DNA of 64,000 bases from Limnohabitans sp. 2KL-51 (GTDB lineage Bacteria > Pseudomonadota > Gammaproteobacteria > Burkholderiales > Burkholderiaceae_C). Shown here piece by piece: positions 8,879-18,038 of the stretch (positions are counted from its first letter, which is position 1; each line of letters opens with the position of its first letter). The notes below the pieces were generated by a model that worked only from the letters and a program-made list of their open reading frames with translations, was not told the DNA's origin and ran no database searches. Both the position numbers and the translations under genes were made by a program. The stretch covers positions 62,001 through 126,000 of the forward strand of contig NZ_NESJ01000011.1 in assembly GCF_003063645.1 (NCBI RefSeq), given 5' to 3'.

Positions 8879-11275
8879 TCAAACAGGTTGAAGGACCAGC
8901 GCCTGCTGCTGCAGCGACTCAGGCAAGGCTTGCGACAGGCGCAAGGCGTTGAGCACCACCAGCAAAGAGCTCAGCGCCATGCCCAGGCCCGCGGCCCAGG
9001 CGGGCAGCCAGCCCATCAGGGCCAGTGGCACACAAGTGGCGTTGTAGGCCGCCGACCACCACAGGTTTTGCCGGACGATGCGCATCGTTTGGCGACTGCG
9101 CTGCAAGGTACTGACCAGCACATCGAGTTGCCCGCCCATCAAGACAAAATCGGATTTGGACTGCGCCAGCGGCACGGCCTGGCCTAACGCAAAAGACACA
9201 TCGGCCCCGGCCAGCACCGGGCCGTCGTTCAAGCCGTCGCCCACCATGGCCACTTTGTGTCCCTGGGCCTGCAGGGCCTGCAGCGCTTGCAATTTGTGCT
9301 GTGGGCTGCAGCCGCCTTGCGCATCGGCAATGCCAACGGCCTGGGCCACCTGCGCCACCGCTGTAGGGCCGTCGCCAGACAGCACCTTCAGGCCCAAGCC
9401 CATTTGCGCCAAGGCACGCACCACACCGGCGGCCTCGGGGCGCACTTGCTCGGCCAACTCAAAGCTGGCCAACCAACCTGACGCATCGGCCAGGCTGACC
9501 TGCAGGTGGTGCCCAGCGTGTGTCGGGGCAGCGCAAAAAGCGGCCGAGCCCAACCGCAAGGCTTGGGGCCCTTGGCCTGACTGCGTTAAAACGCCTTGAA
9601 CCCCCTGCCCTGCCAGCTCGTTCACGTCGTGAGCGGCCAGCGCTTCCAAGGTATGCAAACCCCCTGCAGCCTCGGCACGACGCCGTGCCTCAGACCACAA
9701 TGCCCGCGACACCGGGTGCAGGGAATGCCGCGCCAGGCTACCTGCCCAGTCCAAGGCCTGGGCATCGCTCACACCGTCGCGGGTGTGAATGCGGGCTACT
9801 TCAAACGCATCGCGCGTCAGGGTGCCGGTCTTGTCGAAAATCACGGTGTCAATGAGGGCCAGGTTTTGCAGGGCACTCAGGCGACGCACCAGCACGCCAC
9901 TGCGCGCCAAGGCCCCGGCCGTAGCCAACATGGCGGCAGGTGTGGCCAGCGACAAAGCGCAAGGACAGGTCACGATCAGCACGGCGACTGCCACCATCAC
10001 CGCGTGTGCGGGGTCACTCGGCCACCAATAAATGGCCGAAGCCAACGAGGCCAACATCACCGCCACCAAAAAGGGCTTGGCCCAGCGGTCCACCAGCAGC
10101 GCCATGTCAGGTTTGGAGACTGAGGCGCTCTCCATCAGCGCCACAATTTGGGCATAGCGGGTGGCCGCGCCAATGTGCTCGATCTGCACCTGCAGTGTGC
10201 CGCTCAGGTTATGACTGCCGGCAATCACGCGGTCACCTCCACGCCTCGCCAGCGGGCGCGACTCGCCCGTCAGCAATGCTTCGTCCACTTGGGTTTGGCC
10301 AACCAGCACCAGGCCATCGCCCGCAAAAGCCTCACCGGGCAATACTTCGATCACATCGCCCACCTGCAAGCGGCGAATCGACATCAGCGCCCAAGTGCCA
10401 TCGCTCTGGCGCTTGCGCACGCTGTCGGGCAAGCGGTTAAGAACCGCCTCCAGCGCCCCGGCCGTGCGGTCGCGCATGCGCAGCTCCAGCCAGCGGCCCG
10501 TCAGCAAAAAGAACACGAACATGGTGAACGAGTCAAAAAACACCTCGGCACCGAACGGCCCCTGCGGCTCGAAGGTGCCCAACGTGCTCACCACAAAAGT
10601 CACCACCATGCCCAAGGCCACGGGCAAGTCCATGCTGATCTGGCGCTCACGCAGGTCGCGCCAGGCGTTGCTCAAGAATGGCGTGCAGGAGAAAAACATC
10701 ACCGGCAAGGACAACACCCAGGATGCCCAGCGCAGCAAATGCACGGCTTCGTCCGAAATATCGCCGGGTTGCGTGAGGTACGTCGGCGTGGCGTACATCA
10801 TGACTTGCATCATGCACAGGGCCGCCACCGCCCAGCGCCAGACCATGCGCCGAGCCTCTTCGCGCCTGCGCGCATGGGCGTGGGCGTCGTTGGCGGGCAA
10901 GGCCTTGTAGCCATGGCGCTCAACCGAACGCATCCACTCGGAGGGTCGGGTCAGCTCAGGCGACCAGACGATCTGGCCCCGGTGGCTGGCACCGCTGATC
11001 TGCACCGACTGCACACCCGGCACGGCGCGCAAAGCATCTTCCAGCGTGATGGCGCAGGCCACGCAATGCATGCCCTCGAACACCACGCTCGAGCGCCAGC
11101 AGCCCGACTCGGTTTTTTCGGGCAAGCTGAACGCCGCCCATTCCTCAGGCGTATCCAGCAACGACAACCTTTGCTGCGTCGTGTCGCGATTGTCCTGCAT
11201 CAACTCTGACGCAGCCGATTCCACCGGTTGGGGAGAAGCGGGTCGCTGGCCTGGCAAAACATTGACTTGGGTCAT
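8879..11275 (-). CDS. ccoI: Copper-translocating P-type ATPase for cbb3 oxidase
   Basis: A 798-residue P1B-type ATPase (FixI/CcoI/CtpA2 group) that exports Cu(I) for cbb3 oxidase assembly. It has an N-terminal metal-binding domain with GMHCVAC (C71, C74), the TGES actuator motif (336-339), the CPC metal channel motif (437-439), the phosphorylation site D481-KTGT and a GDGLNDGP hinge near the C-terminus. The ATG at 11275 has no ribosome-binding site at normal spacing and lies exactly 41.5 bases from the centre of a perfect FNR box. The message may therefore be leaderless, or translation may begin at M26 (11200). It is first in the minus-strand cco series. Confidence 0.93.
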   Translation of the reverse strand: MTQVNVLPGQRPASPQPVESAASELMQDNRDTTQQRLSLLDTPEEWAAFSLPEKTESGCWRSSVVFEGMHCVACAITLEDALRAVPGVQSVQISGASHRGQIVWSPELTRPSEWMRSVERHGYKALPANDAHAHARRREEARRMVWRWAVAALCMMQVMMYATPTYLTQPGDISDEAVHLLRWASWVLSLPVMFFSCTPFLSNAWRDLRERQISMDLPVALGMVVTFVVSTLGTFEPQGPFGAEVFFDSFTMFVFFLLTGRWLELRMRDRTAGALEAVLNRLPDSVRKRQSDGTWALMSIRRLQVGDVIEVLPGEAFAGDGLVLVGQTQVDEALLTGESRPLARRGGDRVIAGSHNLSGTLQVQIEHIGAATRYAQIVALMESASVSKPDMALLVDRWAKPFLVAVMLASLASAIYWWPSDPAHAVMVAVAVLIVTCPCALSLATPAAMLATAGALARSGVLVRRLSALQNLALIDTVIFDKTGTLTRDAFEVARIHTRDGVSDAQALDWAGSLARHSLHPVSRALWSEARRRAEAAGGLHTLEALAAHDVNELAGQGVQGVLTQSGQGPQALRLGSAAFCAAPTHAGHHLQVSLADASGWLASFELAEQVRPEAAGVVRALAQMGLGLKVLSGDGPTAVAQVAQAVGIADAQGGCSPQHKLQALQALQAQGHKVAMVGDGLNDGPVLAGADVSFALGQAVPLAQSKSDFVLMGGQLDVLVSTLQRSRQTMRIVRQNLWWSAAYNATCVPLALMGWLPAWAAGLGMALSSLLVVLNALRLSQALPESLQQQALVLQPV

Positions 11276-11309
11276 GTTTGGAAGATACGTCAGCCCTCCC
11301 GATCAAAGC

Positions 11310-11323
11310 TTGATGTACATCAA
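11310..11323. promoter_or_regulatory. Perfect FNR box shared by ccoI and uspA
   Basis: TTGATGTACATCAA is a fully palindromic match to the FNR consensus between the divergent ccoI and uspA genes. Towards uspA, a -10 like TATAAG at 11344-11349 predicts a start near 11356, so the box centre lies close to -40, a class II geometry. Towards ccoI the centre is -41.5 relative to the A of the start codon. Confidence 0.85.
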
Positions 11324-11382
11324 GCGCGCCCATTTGCTGCTCTTATAAGCTGAGGTTTTGTCATTTTCAACAGGAACACCTC

Positions 11383-11826
11383 ATGTACAAACGCATCCTT
11401 GTGGCCACCGACGGTTCCACCTTGTCCAAAAAAGCCGTGACCAGCGCCATCGAACTGGCGGCCACCTGCGGCGCAGAGCTGGTCGCCATCAAGGTGGTAC
11501 CGCGCTACCCGCAGGCGTACTTTGAAGGCAGCATCCCCCTGTCCATCGATGAGATCTCCCGCGTGGAAAGCCAGTGGACCGAAGCCGCTCAAGTCCAATT
11601 GGCTGCAGTCGAAAAAAGCGCCAAGGCCAAAGCCGTCAGCACCAAAACCATCACCGTCAAATCTGACGTCGTTTCTGACGCCATCATTGCGGCGGCCAAA
11701 AAACACAAAGCGGACCTGATCGTCATGGCGTCACACGGTCGCAAAGGCATCAAACGTCTGCTGCTGGGCAGCGAAACCCAACAGGTGCTGACGCATTCGC
11801 ACATTCCGGTACTGGTGCTGCGCTGA
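11383..11826 (+). CDS. uspA: Universal stress protein (UspA family)
   Basis: A 147-residue single-domain Usp protein. The N-terminal strand KRILVATDGS and the C-terminal nucleotide-binding loop ASHGRKGIKRLLLGS (116-130, with G119 and G129-S130 of the ATP-binding pattern) are clear, so it is probably of the ATP-binding subtype. The first Gly of the classic motif is Ala116. Such proteins support survival in energy or oxygen limitation. It has an AGGAA ribosome-binding site and an FNR class II type promoter shared with ccoI, so it is likely induced when oxygen runs low. Confidence 0.92.
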   Translation: MYKRILVATDGSTLSKKAVTSAIELAATCGAELVAIKVVPRYPQAYFEGSIPLSIDEISRVESQWTEAAQVQLAAVEKSAKAKAVSTKTITVKSDVVSDAIIAAAKKHKADLIVMASHGRKGIKRLLLGSETQQVLTHSHIPVLVLR

Positions 11827-11853
11827 CCCCCTGCCATTTAGGCCGTGAATGGG

Positions 11854-11899
11854 CCTGAGATGACTCAGGTCCGCGCCAGCATGAACTTTTTTCATGCTG
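11854..11899. repeat. Two stem-loops downstream of uspA
   Basis: CCTGAG-ATGA-CTCAGG (11854-11869) and CAGCATGAA-N5-TTCATGCTG (11877-11899) are perfect inverted repeats in the 125-base gap between uspA and the solute-binding gene. The second has a T-rich loop but no T-tract after it. They could form the uspA mRNA end or an operator. Confidence 0.45.
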
Positions 11900-11951
11900 A
11901 CGGGTCCTTTCAAACCTAGAATGATCTCACTTTGATACGAAAGTGTGACAA

Positions 11952-13268
11952 ATGAACAGGTTTCAAACGACTGGCAAAGGCCGGTTGCCAGCACCGGCCC
12001 CTGAGTCCAAACAGCACAGACGCGCTTTGGCGACGGCCTGCTTGGCATGCGCGTGCTGGGCGGGAGCCGTCAGCGCCCAGGAGTTGATCTTGGAGAGTTG
12101 GCGCAAGGACGACCAGATTTTCTGGGACAAGGTCTTGATCCCTGCGTTTCAGCGGCTCCACCCTGAAATCAGGCTCCAGTTCAAACCCGAGGAACCCTTG
12201 GCCTACGATTCCCGGCTGGAGGCCCGGCTGACCACCCGACGCGCAGGCGACCTGATTTTTTGCAGACCCTTTGACGCCAGCGTGCGCATGCAGGCCAAGG
12301 GTTACCTGCTGCCTCTTTCGGAAGAATCGCTCAAAAACTTCAACCCGCAGTCTCGCCGGGCCTGGACCACCGACGACGGCAGCACCACCCACTGCATGCC
12401 CGTGGCCTATGTCATGCATGGCCTGTTCTACAACAAGAAGATCCTGCGGGACCTGAAACTCGAGCCCCCATCGACCTGGGATCAGTTCTACCAATTGCTC
12501 AGCCACGTGGCGGCCAGCCAAAGCGTGACCCCGCTGGCATTGGGCACGGCCGACATGTGGGAATCCACCCAAGTGGTGTTCACCGGACTGGGTCCCAATT
12601 TTTGGGAAGGGGAAAAAGCCCGGCAAGGGCTGATGGATGGCACGGTCAAATTCACCGATCCGGGCTTCCTCAGGGCTTGGCAGATGATGGCCCAGCTCAA
12701 GCCTTACATGCACCCCCAACAAAACCGCATGTCCAACGGTGACACCCAGCTGCTGTTTGCCACGGGCAACGCAGCGGTCTACCCCTCAGGCTCGTGGGAC
12801 ATCGACTTTTTGCGCAGCACCAGCTTTGCTTACAAAAAACCCCTTGAGCTGGGCGTGTTCAAGCCCCCGGTTGAACATGAAGGTCAGGCTTGCCATATTT
12901 CTGTTCACCCCGATTTCGGCATTGGCGTGAACAAAAACAGCCCGAACCAGGCGGCAGCGCTCAAGTTCATCGCCTGACTGGGTACGGCCGATTTCGCCCA
13001 GTTGCTCACCGACACGCTGACCGGCTACTTTCCGTTGGGTGACCACCCGGTCCAATTCAACGACCCGTTGGGTCAGGAGATGATGAGTTGGCGACGCAGC
13101 TGTCAGGACACGATCCGCCTGAACGCCCAGAAAATCAACCGGGTCTGGCCCTCTATGGAAGAGGAGCTTTGGTACGCCAACGTGAAAGTCATCAACCAGG
13201 ACATCAGCCCGGAACAAGCGGCTCGGCACATCCAGAGCGTGCACGAGAAAAACGTCTACCTCAAATAA
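11952..13268 (+). pseudogene. Extracellular solute-binding protein, interrupted by in-frame TGA
   Basis: A sugar-type ABC transporter periplasmic binding protein. There is a long n-region, then a signal peptide (ALATACLACACWAGAVSA before QELIL), a mature domain with ESWRKDDQIFW, YVMHGLFYNKKIL and NAAVYPSGSWDIDF, and a C-terminal lobe. The frame is open for 341 codons, then meets TGA at 12975-12977 in the context FIA-stop-LGTADFAQL, and continues in the same frame for 96 more codons to 13268. Related proteins usually have Trp at this point (FxxWL), so TGG to TGA is the simplest explanation. No permease or ATPase genes are adjacent. It is probably non-functional or truncated, unless the TGA is a sequencing error. 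Confidence 0.8.
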
Positions 13269-13331
13269 AGCCCCACATAGCCGCAGGCAGCGCTTTTAGG
13301 GGCTGAACCCGCCATGGGCGGATAAGACCCC

Positions 13332-14897
13332 TCAGGCCAAGAACAGGTTTTTGTGTTGATCGCGCAGCAAGTTTTTTTGCACCTTGCCCATGGTGTTGCG
13401 CGGCAACTCAGCCACCACAAAACAGCGCTTGGGAATCTTGAAGTTGGCCAGTTTGGCCTTGAGCTCGGCCAGGATGGCCTCAGGTTGCACAGTGGCTCCA
13501 GGCTTGGCAATGACCACGGCCACGCCCACCTCGCCAAAGTCGGGGTGTGCCACACCCACCACAGCGCTTTCGGCCACGCCGGCCATCTCGTTGATATAGC
13601 CCTCGATTTCGGCCGGGTACACGTTGTAGCCGCCGCTGATGATCAGGTCCTTGCTGCGGCCGACGATGACCACATAGCCGCGCTCATCGACCTTGCCCAC
13701 ATCGCCGGTTTTGAAGAAACCGTCGCCAGTGAACTCTTCAGCCGTTTTCTCGGGCATGCGCCAATAGCCTTTGAACACATTGGGGCCCTTGACCTGGATG
13801 CCACCGATCTCACCCACCGGTAAGGCTTGCCCATCGTCACCCAAGACCCGCAAAGACACGCCCGGCAGAGGAAAGCCCACCGTGCCGCCACGCCGCTCGG
13901 ACTGTTTGGCATACCGCTTATCCGCCGCATAAGGGTTTGAGGTCAGCATGGCGGTCTCGCTCATGCCGTAGCGCTCCAAAATGGTGTGACCTGTGCGCTG
14001 CTGCCATTCGGTGAAGGTCTCGATCAACAAGGGGGCCGACCCGGCAATGAACAGGCGCATGTTTTTCACCGCAGCCTTGTCGAGCGTGGGCTCGGCCAGC
14101 ATGCGCACATACAGCGTGGGCACACCCATGAACACTGTGGCCTCTTGCATGCGGGCAATGACGCGTTTCGGGTCGAACTTGGCCATCCAGATCATCTTGC
14201 TGCCGTTGATCAAGGCGCCATGAATGGCCACAAACAAGCCGTGCACATGGAATATGGGCAAGGCGTGGATCAACACATCGCCACGGCCTTCAGGCCAACC
14301 GGTTGATTTCCAGCCCCAGTAATCCTTGAGCGTGGCCGCATTGCTCAGCAAGTTGCCGTGCGTAAGCATCGCCCCTTTGCTGCGGCCAGTGGTGCCACTG
14401 GTGTACAAAATGGCGGCCAGGTCATCGGCTTGGCGCGCCGCAGGTGTGTGCTGGTCGTTGTGGTGCGCTGCGCGCTCGAGCAAGCTGCCCGTGCGGTCAT
14501 CGCCCAGCGTGAACACATGCTGGGTGCCCGCCTTGAAGGCGAGTTTGCTGACCCAGCCGAAATTGGCCGGACTGCACACCACCACGGCGGGCTCGGCGTT
14601 GCCAATGAAGTAGTCGATCTCGGCGCTTTGGTAAGCGGTGTTGAGCGGCAAGAACACGCAGCCAGCGCGCAAGCATGCCAAATACAACACCATCGCTTCG
14701 ACCGATTTTTCAACCTGCACCGCCACCCGGCTGTCTTCGGGTAAATCGAGTGACTGCAGTAAATTGGCCATCATGGCCGTGGCGCGGTCCAGGTCTTGCC
14801 AGCTGTAGCGCAGGCCTTCATCGGTTTCGACCGCCACCGCAGTCAAGTCGGCAGGGAAAGCAGCCCGCAGGGCAGAAAACAAGTTGTTAGAGCTCAT
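13332..14897 (-). CDS. matB: AMP-forming acyl-CoA ligase, malonyl-CoA synthetase type
   Basis: A 521-residue ANL-superfamily ligase. It has the P-loop-like ILYTSGTTGRSKGAM (about 167-181), HALPIFHVHGLF, the YGMSETAM motif and the C-terminal hinge GRSKDLIISGGYNVYP. The overall pattern is that of MatB, which converts malonate (or methylmalonate), ATP and CoA to malonyl-CoA in the cytosol. The neighbouring Bug-type binding protein is a frequent companion, but malonyl-CoA decarboxylase (MatA) is absent here, so substrate assignment stays tentative. An alternative ATG lies at 14912. Confidence 0.8.
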   Translation of the reverse strand: MSSNNLFSALRAAFPADLTAVAVETDEGLRYSWQDLDRATAMMANLLQSLDLPEDSRVAVQVEKSVEAMVLYLACLRAGCVFLPLNTAYQSAEIDYFIGNAEPAVVVCSPANFGWVSKLAFKAGTQHVFTLGDDRTGSLLERAAHHNDQHTPAARQADDLAAILYTSGTTGRSKGAMLTHGNLLSNAATLKDYWGWKSTGWPEGRGDVLIHALPIFHVHGLFVAIHGALINGSKMIWMAKFDPKRVIARMQEATVFMGVPTLYVRMLAEPTLDKAAVKNMRLFIAGSAPLLIETFTEWQQRTGHTILERYGMSETAMLTSNPYAADKRYAKQSERRGGTVGFPLPGVSLRVLGDDGQALPVGEIGGIQVKGPNVFKGYWRMPEKTAEEFTGDGFFKTGDVGKVDERGYVVIVGRSKDLIISGGYNVYPAEIEGYINEMAGVAESAVVGVAHPDFGEVGVAVVIAKPGATVQPEAILAELKAKLANFKIPKRCFVVAELPRNTMGKVQKNLLRDQHKNLFLA

Positions 14898-14973
14898 GGA
14901 TTCAAAGTGCAAACAAGAAAAAAAGGCCCGTCACACCGCTGATGCAAGGGCCCCTCGTTGTCGATTGGCCAAC

Positions 14974-15969
14974 TCAGTCGAGTTTGGCCCCTGAGGCTTT
15001 GACCACCTGAGCCCATTTGGTCAGCTCTTTTTTGATGAAGGCATCAAACTGCCCGCCCGTGAGGTTGGGAAAGTCAGCCCCTTGGTTGGCCCAAACGGCC
15101 TTGGCCTCATCGGTTTGACAAGAGCGGCGCAGCTCTTCGATGGCCTTGGCCTGTGAATCAGCGGGCGTGCCCTTGGGGGCCCATACGCCATACCAGGTGG
15201 AGACGGTGTAATCGGGCAAACCCAGCTCGGCCGAGCAAGGCACATCGGGAAAAGCCGGACTGCGCCTAGCCCCCGAGACCATCAAGGCCTTGATGCGGCC
15301 ACCCTTGATGTGCGCCGCCGACGAACCCAGACCATCGAACATCATGTCCACATTGCCTGCGATCAGGTCTTGCAGGGCCGGGCCAGCACCCCGGTAAGGA
15401 ATGTGCGTGATGAAGGTTTGGGTCTGCAACTTGAACAGTTCGCCCGCCAAGTGGTGCGAAGTGCCGCCCCCGGCGGAGCCATAGTTCAGTCGGCCGGGGT
15501 TCTTCTTCACGAAATCGAGGAAGGCCTTGAAGTCGGCTGCCTGCACTTTTTTGGGATTGACCACCAGCACCTGGGGCACGCTGGCCACCTGGATCAAGGG
15601 CACCAAGTCGCGTTCCAGGTCATAGTCGAGGCGGGGGTACATGCTGGGCGCAATCGTGTGGTGAACCGCCCCCATGAACAGGTTGTAGCCGTCCGGCGCT
15701 GCCTTGGCCGCAATGCCCGCGCCCAGCGTGCCACCGGCACCGCCCCGGTTGTCAATGATGAGTTGTTTTCCCGTCAGCTTGGCAAACTGGGCCGACATGG
15801 GCCGAGCAAACGCATCGGTGCCCCCACCAGCCGGAAAAGGCACAATCAGGTTCACGGGCTTGGTAGGCCAAGTGCTTTGGGCTTGGGCCCACAGGGGCAG
15901 CGAGCCCGTCACGGCGGCCATGGCCTTCAAAAAATCGCGGCGTTGGCCCCATGGGTTCAAGTCGTTCAT
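14974..15969 (-). CDS. Bug/TctC family tripartite-type periplasmic binding protein
   Basis: A 331-residue periplasmic binding protein with a twin-arginine-like leader (GQRRDFLKAMAAV) and the Bug hallmarks VNLIVPFPAGGGTDAFAR and IIDNRGGAGGTLG near the N-terminus and IPYRGAGPALQDLIAG in mid-protein. Such proteins capture carboxylates. The transporter subunits TctA and TctB are not nearby, as is common for the many orphan Bug proteins in this family. The start at 15969 is set by AGGAG. It lies 76 bases upstream of the malonyl-CoA-synthetase-like gene and 148 bases after the HAD gene. Confidence 0.88.
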   Translation of the reverse strand: MNDLNPWGQRRDFLKAMAAVTGSLPLWAQAQSTWPTKPVNLIVPFPAGGGTDAFARPMSAQFAKLTGKQLIIDNRGGAGGTLGAGIAAKAAPDGYNLFMGAVHHTIAPSMYPRLDYDLERDLVPLIQVASVPQVLVVNPKKVQAADFKAFLDFVKKNPGRLNYGSAGGGTSHHLAGELFKLQTQTFITHIPYRGAGPALQDLIAGNVDMMFDGLGSSAAHIKGGRIKALMVSGARRSPAFPDVPCSAELGLPDYTVSTWYGVWAPKGTPADSQAKAIEELRRSCQTDEAKAVWANQGADFPNLTGGQFDAFIKKELTKWAQVVKASGAKLD

Positions 15970-16117
15970 GTCGTGTCTCCTGGTTTTGTTCAGAGACAGC
16001 ATCATAAAGTTTTTGCAAACTCAGCCCTGCGACGGGGTGTCACAGAACCGCCAACAATCCAGCCAGTAGCCTCAAAAACCCCACGGCTGCCCGAACACCC
16101 CCTCTTTCGTCACGGGA

Positions 16118-16786
16118 TCAGAGCGCCGCCAGCATCTGCAGGGCTTTGACAAAACCGGCACCGGGTTGGCAAACATCCAGATGCACCACGGGCAAGCCGC
16201 AGCGCTGAGCCCCCAAAACGTTGCGCAGCTGGTCGTCCACAAATACCCCGTGCTCGGCCTGCACCCCCAAAGCCTGCAAACACGCCTGGTAAGCGCGTGG
16301 GTCGGGCTTGAGGATCTGGGTGTAAGTGGCATCCACGATCACATCAAACTGCTGGAGCAAGGGCAAACGTTCGCGGAAATCCGCCCCATAAAACAGATCC
16401 AGCTCATTGGACAAAATGCCCAGCTTGTAGCCCAGCGATTTGGCCTGGTGGATGGCTGCCACCGCTTCAGGCCGGATCACGGCCTGCACGTCCGCGCCCC
16501 GCGCGCGCTGTACAAAGGTCTGCATCTCGGTCCAGTCTTCGCCCAACAAGCGACCGACCTCGCGGGTGCGTTGCATCCAGTAATCGCGTTCACTGATCTG
16601 ATCGGCCTGCATGGCTTGCCACAGCGCATCGGCCTCGGGCACAAACGGGCCTTGCCAGGTGAGCGTGCCGGCAGCCAGGCCCAAAGCCGCTTCGCTCAAG
16701 GCGTGGGTTTCAAACAGGGTGCGGCTGATGACACCACCAAAGTCCAGAATCAAGGCCTTGTCTTCGGGTTTCACGGCATCAGACAT
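16118..16786 (-). CDS. HAD family hydrolase
   Basis: A 222-residue HAD-superfamily phosphatase with motif I ILDFGGVISRT (nucleophile Asp near residue 13), motif II LSNE, motif III KPDPRAY and motif IV VFVDDQLRN. It belongs to the HAD-IA group, whose members hydrolyse phosphate esters or, in some cases, haloacids. The start overlaps the stop of the Tm-1-like gene by 8 bases, making it the last gene of the tightly coupled P450 operon. Its substrate in that pathway is unknown. Confidence 0.85.
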   Translation of the reverse strand: MSDAVKPEDKALILDFGGVISRTLFETHALSEAALGLAAGTLTWQGPFVPEADALWQAMQADQISERDYWMQRTREVGRLLGEDWTEMQTFVQRARGADVQAVIRPEAVAAIHQAKSLGYKLGILSNELDLFYGADFRERLPLLQQFDVIVDATYTQILKPDPRAYQACLQALGVQAEHGVFVDDQLRNVLGAQRCGLPVVHLDVCQPGAGFVKALQMLAAL

Positions 16787-18038
16787 GTGAGGCTTTCTTG
16801 CCCACATCGGGCGCCACCAGCCCACGGGCCAGCCAATCGTCAAACACCTTCAGCACCTGCTGCACAAAGGCCGCATCGTTGATGTGGGCGTCGATGCGCG
16901 AGACTTCGGCCGAACCCCAGTCGCATTGCGCCATTTCGTCCATCATGGCCGCCAGGCCTTCTGGATCGTGCAGCGGTGCTCCGGCCCGGTCCCACTCTTG
17001 AATGCCCTGCAAGGGCAGCACCAAGTGCACCGGGCCTTGGGCCTGGCGCAAGCGGCTGGCCAGCTCGCGGGCGAATTCTCGGCGCATCTCGGCATCAATG
17101 CCCACCGAGGCGATCAATCGGTTGTGGTCGTGCGAAGGGCGCCCTGCAAATCGCTCGGGCATCTGCCCCCAGGCCGGGTAGTCCACCAGATCAGTCGCAC
17201 CCGGGGCCACAATCATCGGCACGCCTTTCAGGCCAGCGCCCATCAAGCGGTCTGGCCCAGCGCTCACCACCGAGCCGCCCATCTGGTTGACCATCTCTTG
17301 CAGGCTGAAGTCCATCACGCAGGCGAACTGGCCTTGCGCGGCCAGCGATTCAAATGCCCTGCCGCCCATGCCAGTGGTGTGGAACACGGCGAGGTCAAAC
17401 CCACGCTGGTCCAGTTCGGGCTGCAACTGCACCATGTATTTCAGGCAGCTCGAGCCCAAAGACGTCATGCCCACCACCGGCCGGTCAAAGCGCGGCACCC
17501 GCGCCACACGGCAGGCCCCGACCACCGCGCCTGCGGCTTGGGCCAGGGCCGACTGGCACAGGCTGTTGAGGCCGTAAAGGCCGCCCGCCCACAGCACCAT
17601 CATCAAATCGGGCGGCATGCGCTCAGGTGGCAAGAGCGGCGAAAACGCCACGGTGGACAGCACCACTTTGGGCACGCCCAGCGGTAAACTGCTGGCGACA
17701 TCGAGCGCCAGATCGGTGCCCATGGTGCCGCCCAGCACCAGCAAGCCGTCAATGCGTCCCTTGGTTTGGAGTTGCACCGCCAAGCGACTTGCACCCAGGG
17801 CCATCAAGGCCATAGCGCTGTTTTCGTCGCCACTGTCCATGACCTGCTGCAGCGTCACGTCCGCAGCCGCCGCCACATCGGTGTTGGCGATGTCCGGGAT
17901 CACCCGGCCTTTGGCCAGCACGCCCACGTCCATGATCAGCGCCTGCCCGCCAGCGGCCTGCACCTGCTCGCGCATGAAGCTGATCTCGTCGCTCTTGGTG
18001 TCGATGGTGCCGACGATCAGGATGACGGAGCTTTTCAT
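16779..18038 (-). CDS. Tm-1-like ATP-binding domain protein (UPF0261)
   Basis: A 419-residue protein of the UPF0261/Tm-1-like family, with N-terminal VGTIDTKSDEISFMREQV, GGTMGTDLAL in the first half and MVAPGATDLVDYPAW in the second. The family is widespread and linked to the ATP-binding domain of the plant Tm-1 resistance protein, but its enzymatic role is not settled. The ATG at 18038 follows GGAGG and overlaps the aminotransferase stop as ATGA, indicating translational coupling. Its place here ties it to amine breakdown. Confidence 0.88.
   Translation of the reverse strand: MKSSVILIVGTIDTKSDEISFMREQVQAAGGQALIMDVGVLAKGRVIPDIANTDVAAAADVTLQQVMDSGDENSAMALMALGASRLAVQLQTKGRIDGLLVLGGTMGTDLALDVASSLPLGVPKVVLSTVAFSPLLPPERMPPDLMMVLWAGGLYGLNSLCQSALAQAAGAVVGACRVARVPRFDRPVVGMTSLGSSCLKYMVQLQPELDQRGFDLAVFHTTGMGGRAFESLAAQGQFACVMDFSLQEMVNQMGGSVVSAGPDRLMGAGLKGVPMIVAPGATDLVDYPAWGQMPERFAGRPSHDHNRLIASVGIDAEMRREFARELASRLRQAQGPVHLVLPLQGIQEWDRAGAPLHDPEGLAAMMDEMAQCDWGSAEVSRIDAHINDAAFVQQVLKVFDDWLARGLVAPDVGKKASHV

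Noticed and set aside
12975..12977. TGA in the solute-binding gene as a selenocysteine codon
   Set aside because: The family has no known selenoproteins, the usual residue here is Trp rather than Cys, and no convincing SECIS-like hairpin was seen directly downstream.
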